Shown here: positions 22,436 to 25,946 of the stretch, one piece after another
How positions within the stretch are numbered: the stretch's first letter is position 1
Layout: every line of letters begins with the position of its first letter
IMG/VR virus record: IMGVR_UViG_3300030328_001171
Coordinates: 1-25,946 of that record
Source: a virus
Direction: 5' to 3' (one strand)
Length of the DNA stretch: 25,946 bases
The notes under the pieces: generated by a model
The model's input: only the letters and a program-made list of their open reading frames with translations
What the model was told of the DNA's origin: nothing
Database searches by the model: none
Program-made: the position numbers and the translations under genes

Positions 22436-23569
22436 TTAAGAACCTCTTAATGAATTAAAGAAATCACCAACAAATTCAAATTCTTCTATTAATTTATTCT
22501 CTTTCCATAACCTATACATTTCAGCAAATTGTTCTTCTGCATTTGTAAGTATATATGTTCCACTAATTTGTGATTGTTTTGTCAAAATTTCCAATTTATT
22601 TAATTTAAATTTATCAGATAATAATTTATTTAAAGCATTGCTTGGTGATGTTAAAGTATCTATTGGATTTATATAATCTAAAATATGCCCATACTCATGT
22701 GTCATAATGCTTTCAACTGTTCCATTTTTTATTATACCCTTTTCATTTAATCTTCTTATAGAATCATTTAATCTTTTTTTATTCCCTGCATTATTTATGC
22801 CATATTTAAATTTAATACTTTGAACAATAGATGTTTCAGTTCCACCTATTGTTAAATATTTAGCAGATACAGAAAAAAGTTCTTTTGATTTTCTTGTTGG
22901 CAAAATTTCATCTATAACTATTCCTTTAGATTGTAATTCCTTTAATTGTTTATTAATTAAGTTAGCAACACCAACATCTGTTTTACTAAAATCTACTTTT
23001 TTTGCTACATTGGTTTCTGCCCATTTAGTAGCATCTTTTAACCTACTATGCTTACCTGCCATTGATAATAAATTTATATTACCTTGCTTATTCTGTATTA
23101 CTTGTTGTGCTTGTTTGCCTTCAAATAACTTAATCCCTTCATCTGATGCTATCTCCCACTTATGTCTGCAATTAATACCACCACCATCTACTAAAGAAGC
23201 TGCCCAACCACTTTCAATAATCTGTGCTTCTGTTAATGGTCCAGCACTTGCATAATCTAAACACTCATCTCTTGTTCTATCATCAATAGGACCTACATAT
23301 ACATACTTAGTATCAGCAGGTGCATCTTTCATCATAGTATTAGTAGCTACTCTTGAATATGTATTTAATCTTGTATTAAGTATTGCTCTTTGCCCTGAAG
23401 CAGATGATGCTACACTAACTTGATTAAGTATCTCTGATGTTTGCATACCTGATATAGTAGCAGAATTAAGTATGTTCTTTAATTCAGAAGCATCTGTGCC
23501 AATGATCTCATCTAATACAGATAGATTACCTGATAAGAATGATTCTAATGTTTGTTCATTTATTGGCAT
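22436..23569 (-). CDS. MuF minor head protein fused to HExxH metallopeptidase-like domain, 377 aa
   Basis: Residues ~1-145 form a MuF/SPP1 gp7-like domain: helical start, then VGPIDDRTRDECLDYA (93-107) and DGGGINCRHKWE (128-139), the conserved D-x-R-T-C...NCRH motif that is packed in the capsid near the portal. After a linker, residues ~215-377 carry HEYGH (291-295), an HExxH zinc site, with EEQFAEMYRLW (345-355) downstream offering the third, glutamate ligand. MuF proteins with toxin or enzymatic C-terminal domains are known; this one would be a capsid-borne peptidase-like effector or head protease. The substrate is unknown. ATG lies 14 bases inside the 86-aa gene. Confidence 0.8.
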   Translation of the reverse strand: MPINEQTLESFLSGNLSVLDEIIGTDASELKNILNSATISGMQTSEILNQVSVASSASGQRAILNTRLNTYSRVATNTMMKDAPADTKYVYVGPIDDRTRDECLDYASAGPLTEAQIIESGWAASLVDGGGINCRHKWEIASDEGIKLFEGKQAQQVIQNKQGNINLLSMAGKHSRLKDATKWAETNVAKKVDFSKTDVGVANLINKQLKELQSKGIVIDEILPTRKSKELFSVSAKYLTIGGTETSIVQSIKFKYGINNAGNKKRLNDSIRRLNEKGIIKNGTVESIMTHEYGHILDYINPIDTLTSPSNALNKLLSDKFKLNKLEILTKQSQISGTYILTNAEEQFAEMYRLWKENKLIEEFEFVGDFFNSLRGS

Positions 23570-23816
23570 CTAAATCTCCAAAAGGTATGGTTTCTTCTAA
23601 TACTACTCTATGTTGTTGAATGTATAATTGCTTTGCTTTGCTTATTTTTGCATCTAAAATAGCCTTTAAATCCATTTTATCTAATGCTTGGATAAATTCA
23701 TCAGGTGTAACTTTATCTCTTAATTTAAGCAAATCCTCAGTTAATTCTAATTTTGCTTTATCAAGTATTGCAGTTACTTGTTCAGAAACTTCTTTAATTT
23801 TATCTTGATCAGGCAT
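23556..23816 (-). CDS. hypothetical helical protein, 86 aa
   Basis: Predicted nearly all helical with heptad-like spacing: KIKEVSEQVTAILDKAKLEL, TEDLLKLRDKV, FIQALDKMDLKAILDAKISK. No cysteine or membrane segment. It begins in the portal stop (TAATG) and overlaps the MuF start by 14 bases. In SPP1-like phages small proteins between portal and MuF are often of unknown assembly function. No domain is recognised. Confidence 0.7.
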   Translation of the reverse strand: MPDQDKIKEVSEQVTAILDKAKLELTEDLLKLRDKVTPDEFIQALDKMDLKAILDAKISKAKQLYIQQHRVVLEETIPFGDLDANK

Positions 23817-25156
23817 TACTCTGTAGGTTTAGCTAATGCTTCAAGTAATACATTACCAGTAGGTTCAGGTGCTTCTTCTACTTTGTTTCTTATCTCTAAT
23901 TCAGCTTCTGCTTCTTCTCTTGTTAAATCAGGATTCTTTTGCATTAAGATGTCTGCTAAATCAATAAGACCTTTAGATAATTCCCATTCCCATTTATCTC
24001 TTTGTTCTTGGTCATTTAATACTTCTACTGATTCACTAAAATCTACATCTTCTAAATCACCAGCATCTTTACCATCTTCTACTGCTATGATTCTTCTTTC
24101 AAGTTCAAATAGTTTAAATTCAATATCCCTCCACCTTGTAACATCAGATTTTCTATCATCTGTTAGTTCAGTATTCCTTAGTTTTAAAGCTACACCTGAA
24201 GCAGCAGTAGTTCCTTCAACAAAAGAAATAGGGAGATGGTAGTTCTGAGCCAACATCTTATAACTGCTTTGTATGGATTCATCAAGTGCTGGAACTGCAT
24301 TGGGAGGAGATACTATGCTGATACTACCATCTACACCTAAATAATTTACTTTATCTTGTCCTATTTGCATTGTGTCTTTATCTATACCTGCTCCATTAAC
24401 AAACAGATAACCAAATGATTGAAACATTATATTAGCATTCTTATTAGTTTCTGCTACATTAATAGCTAAGTTAGTTTGTATTAAATCTGTTGAAGCATTA
24501 GTATCTAAGTAATCTGTTTCAGGCTTACCATCTCTAAAACATTCTACAAAAGGTAATACACCATAAGGATTAACCATATCAGGATTATCATCATGTGTAT
24601 ACATCTTTCCATTTTTATCAAATATAAAGTGATTCTCAGAATCCCAGTATGCAAATTGTTCAGGAGTAGTGTCCAATACCTCTGCTTTTTGAGCAATAGG
24701 ATAAACAATAGCATGAGGATTAAGTGGATCAGTATCAAAGATTGGTTCATAATCCATAATAATATCATACTCTATACATTCACTTCCATCATCTTTAATT
24801 CTCCAGCAAGGCTTGATTAATACACCATCAAGTAGGTTAGTCATTCTTTCTAATCTTTGTAGTTTGTGGTCTTTACCACTAAAGTAATCAGTAACATCTT
24901 CTTTAGTATAGGTTCTAATAGGTGATTCCATATATACAAGTGATATTCTGTTTATAATTCTTTTAGTAATATTAACATTACCAATAGGAACTTTAGATAA
25001 GGTAGATTCACTAAAATAATCATGCACATATTCTTTAGTATTACCTTTATAATAATCAAGTGCTTTATATCTTGATTGTTTCCACTTGTTCTTTCTTTGT
25101 TGGTTAATGTCCCATTTACTCATTAAGACACTTAGTTCACCTATGTTTGGTATCAT
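23816..25156 (-). CDS. portal protein, 446 aa
   Basis: The gene lies between terminase large subunit and MuF, the invariant portal position. It starts with a basic helical region (KWDINQQRKNKWKQSRYKAL, DYYKGN), has VNITKRIINRISLVYMESPI, a portal-type segment, YEPIFDTDPLNPHAIVYPIA in the wing region, and the stem/crown-type AQNYHLPISFVEGTTAASG. The C-terminus is acidic and helical (TREEAEAELEIRNKVEEAPE). Length is in the usual range for SPP1/HK97-like portals. Twelve copies would form the DNA-entry ring bound by terminase. Start ATG 25156 has AGGAGC upstream, 12 bases after the terminase stop. Confidence 0.85.
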   Translation of the reverse strand: MIPNIGELSVLMSKWDINQQRKNKWKQSRYKALDYYKGNTKEYVHDYFSESTLSKVPIGNVNITKRIINRISLVYMESPIRTYTKEDVTDYFSGKDHKLQRLERMTNLLDGVLIKPCWRIKDDGSECIEYDIIMDYEPIFDTDPLNPHAIVYPIAQKAEVLDTTPEQFAYWDSENHFIFDKNGKMYTHDDNPDMVNPYGVLPFVECFRDGKPETDYLDTNASTDLIQTNLAINVAETNKNANIMFQSFGYLFVNGAGIDKDTMQIGQDKVNYLGVDGSISIVSPPNAVPALDESIQSSYKMLAQNYHLPISFVEGTTAASGVALKLRNTELTDDRKSDVTRWRDIEFKLFELERRIIAVEDGKDAGDLEDVDFSESVEVLNDQEQRDKWEWELSKGLIDLADILMQKNPDLTREEAEAELEIRNKVEEAPEPTGNVLLEALAKPTE

Positions 25157-25168
25157 ATCTTGCTCCTA

Positions 25169-25946
25169 TTATCTATCTTGTGTTCCTATTACTGGTTTAA
25201 CTACTGGAAATTCCCAATCTACACCATATCCAAAAGCATCAGACATGTGTGTTAATTCTTTATTACTTTTATCTATATCTCTGCTACCCTCTTTATTAGT
25301 AACCTTTTCTAAATCACCAATTAACATCTTACAAGATTTATCAATGATAATATTATCTTTTGATAAGTTGTTATTAACAGCATTTACTCTATTAACAACT
25401 CTTGGATTAATATGTTTTACCATTACCCTTATCCCACTTCTTCTAACTATATCTATATCTGAATATTGTGATGATGAATGTCTGCTTTGTCCTGTTGCAT
25501 CAGGATAACCATAATATGTTTGATTAGGAAACAATCTTTTAACTTCATCACACATTCTTTGTGTCATTAAATCTCCTTCACCTCTATGGTATAAGGCAAT
25601 CTCTTTGACCACTCTAATGTAAGGCTTTTGTTTGTAGACTTGGAACACAACTGCTGACAATGGATCAACATTCCAGTCCATTCCAATTCTGATGGGCAAT
25701 CTACTGTTATAGGATACTTCACCTGTGTGCTGTTCTCTATTGAAAGCATAATAAGTTGCTCCTCTACTTAAATTAACAAATTGTCCTTCCATATATGCTT
25801 GTAACATCTTTTCATCATAGTTGCTCTCAAGCAGTTTAATGTAATTCTCTGGCAAGTATGTATTATCTCTTGTCTTACCATGAATTAACAATCTATCATC
25901 ATTATTATCTTCTACAAATATCTTATGGCAATAGTGATAACCTTCA
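25169..25946 (-). CDS. terminase large subunit, C-terminal nuclease part (5' end beyond window)
   Basis: The reading frame is open to the right edge, so the N-terminal ATPase domain lies outside. The visible 258 residues contain the RNase-H-like nuclease: IGMDWN (metal aspartate at visible residue 90), YGYPDATGQSRH (D149) and HMSDAFGYG (D236), the three acidic ligands of terminase nucleases. The visible start EGYHYCHKIFVED looks like the end of the ATPase-nuclease linker. It cuts concatemeric DNA at the start and end of head filling. No start codon should be taken at TTG 25891, which is internal. Confidence 0.9.
   Translation of the reverse strand, partial: EGYHYCHKIFVEDNNDDRLLIHGKTRDNTYLPENYIKLLESNYDEKMLQAYMEGQFVNLSRGATYYAFNREQHTGEVSYNSRLPIRIGMDWNVDPLSAVVFQVYKQKPYIRVVKEIALYHRGEGDLMTQRMCDEVKRLFPNQTYYGYPDATGQSRHSSSQYSDIDIVRRSGIRVMVKHINPRVVNRVNAVNNNLSKDNIIIDKSCKMLIGDLEKVTNKEGSRDIDKSNKELTHMSDAFGYGVDWEFPVVKPVIGTQDR

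Noticed and set aside
23778-24242. Plus-strand open frame of 154 codons opposite the portal gene
   Set aside because: It lies wholly antisense to a confident portal gene, is serine/leucine-rich as expected from reading the complementary strand, and has no ribosome site or neighbours.
25086-25508. Plus-strand open frame of 140 codons
   Set aside because: Antisense to terminase and portal; leucine/serine-rich shadow, no start signals.
25169-25891. Terminase gene starting at TTG 25891
   Set aside because: The frame stays open to the window edge with terminase-like sequence, so this codon is internal and the gene is cut by the edge.
1-25946. Alternative genetic code with TGA as tryptophan (mycoplasma-like host), considered because of AT-richness and CpG loss
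   Set aside because: Tryptophan is coded by TGG throughout, genes are intact with TGA as stop, and TGA is used as the lysozyme stop in the ATGA overlap at 18651-18648.

Overview
This window is the structural (late) region of an AT-rich, tailed, double-stranded DNA phage (by eye about 70% A+T). The gene set is large terminase, portal, MuF head protein, scaffold, HK97-fold capsid, connector, tail terminator, tail tube, tail chaperones, tape measure and tail tip. With no sheath gene, it points to a siphovirus-like virion. The fibre and tail-tube protein styles resemble uncultured marine phages, but that is from memory of such proteins, not a search. No integrase, tRNA, CRISPR array or insertion sequence is visible. 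The host cannot be named from this window.

Nearly everything is on the minus strand, so genes read from right to left. 25946-21974: terminase large subunit (cut by the window edge), portal, an 86-aa protein, a MuF protein fused to an HExxH metallopeptidase-like domain, and a virion-morphogenesis-like protein. 21663-21980: one small plus-strand gene with its own promoter and terminator. 21561-19049: scaffold, 87-aa protein, major capsid, hairpin, 60-aa and 168-aa proteins. 19049-16278: lysis and membrane cassette with T4-type lysozyme, holin-like protein, zinc-ribbon metallophosphoesterase, an MscS-like membrane protein and several tiny proteins. 16278-11299: fibre-like and other structural proteins interrupted by a guanidinoacetate/arginine N-methyltransferase-like enzyme. 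11294-963: connector, tail terminator, tail tube, tail assembly chaperone pair joined by a predicted -1 frameshift, short tape measure, a 1288-aa tail-tip protein ending in a dockerin-like calcium-binding repeat, and two further tail-associated proteins, closed by a terminator at 890-921. 819-1: start of a separate minus-strand operon with a zinc-ribbon protein, a 65-aa protein and an ERF/annealing-type recombination protein cut by the left edge.

The strongest whole-window signal is compositional: reading every line and line junction, I found no CpG dinucleotide at all, although GpC, TpG and CpA are common. All arginines therefore use AGA/AGG. Other points of interest are the A9 slippery site in the tail chaperone genes, a 40-bp leader present in inverted orientation at 780-819 and 21698-21737, the dockerin-like tail tip, the MuF-metallopeptidase fusion, and four genes that simple ORF calling misses (408-1, 16876-16775, 16573-16430, 16430-16278).
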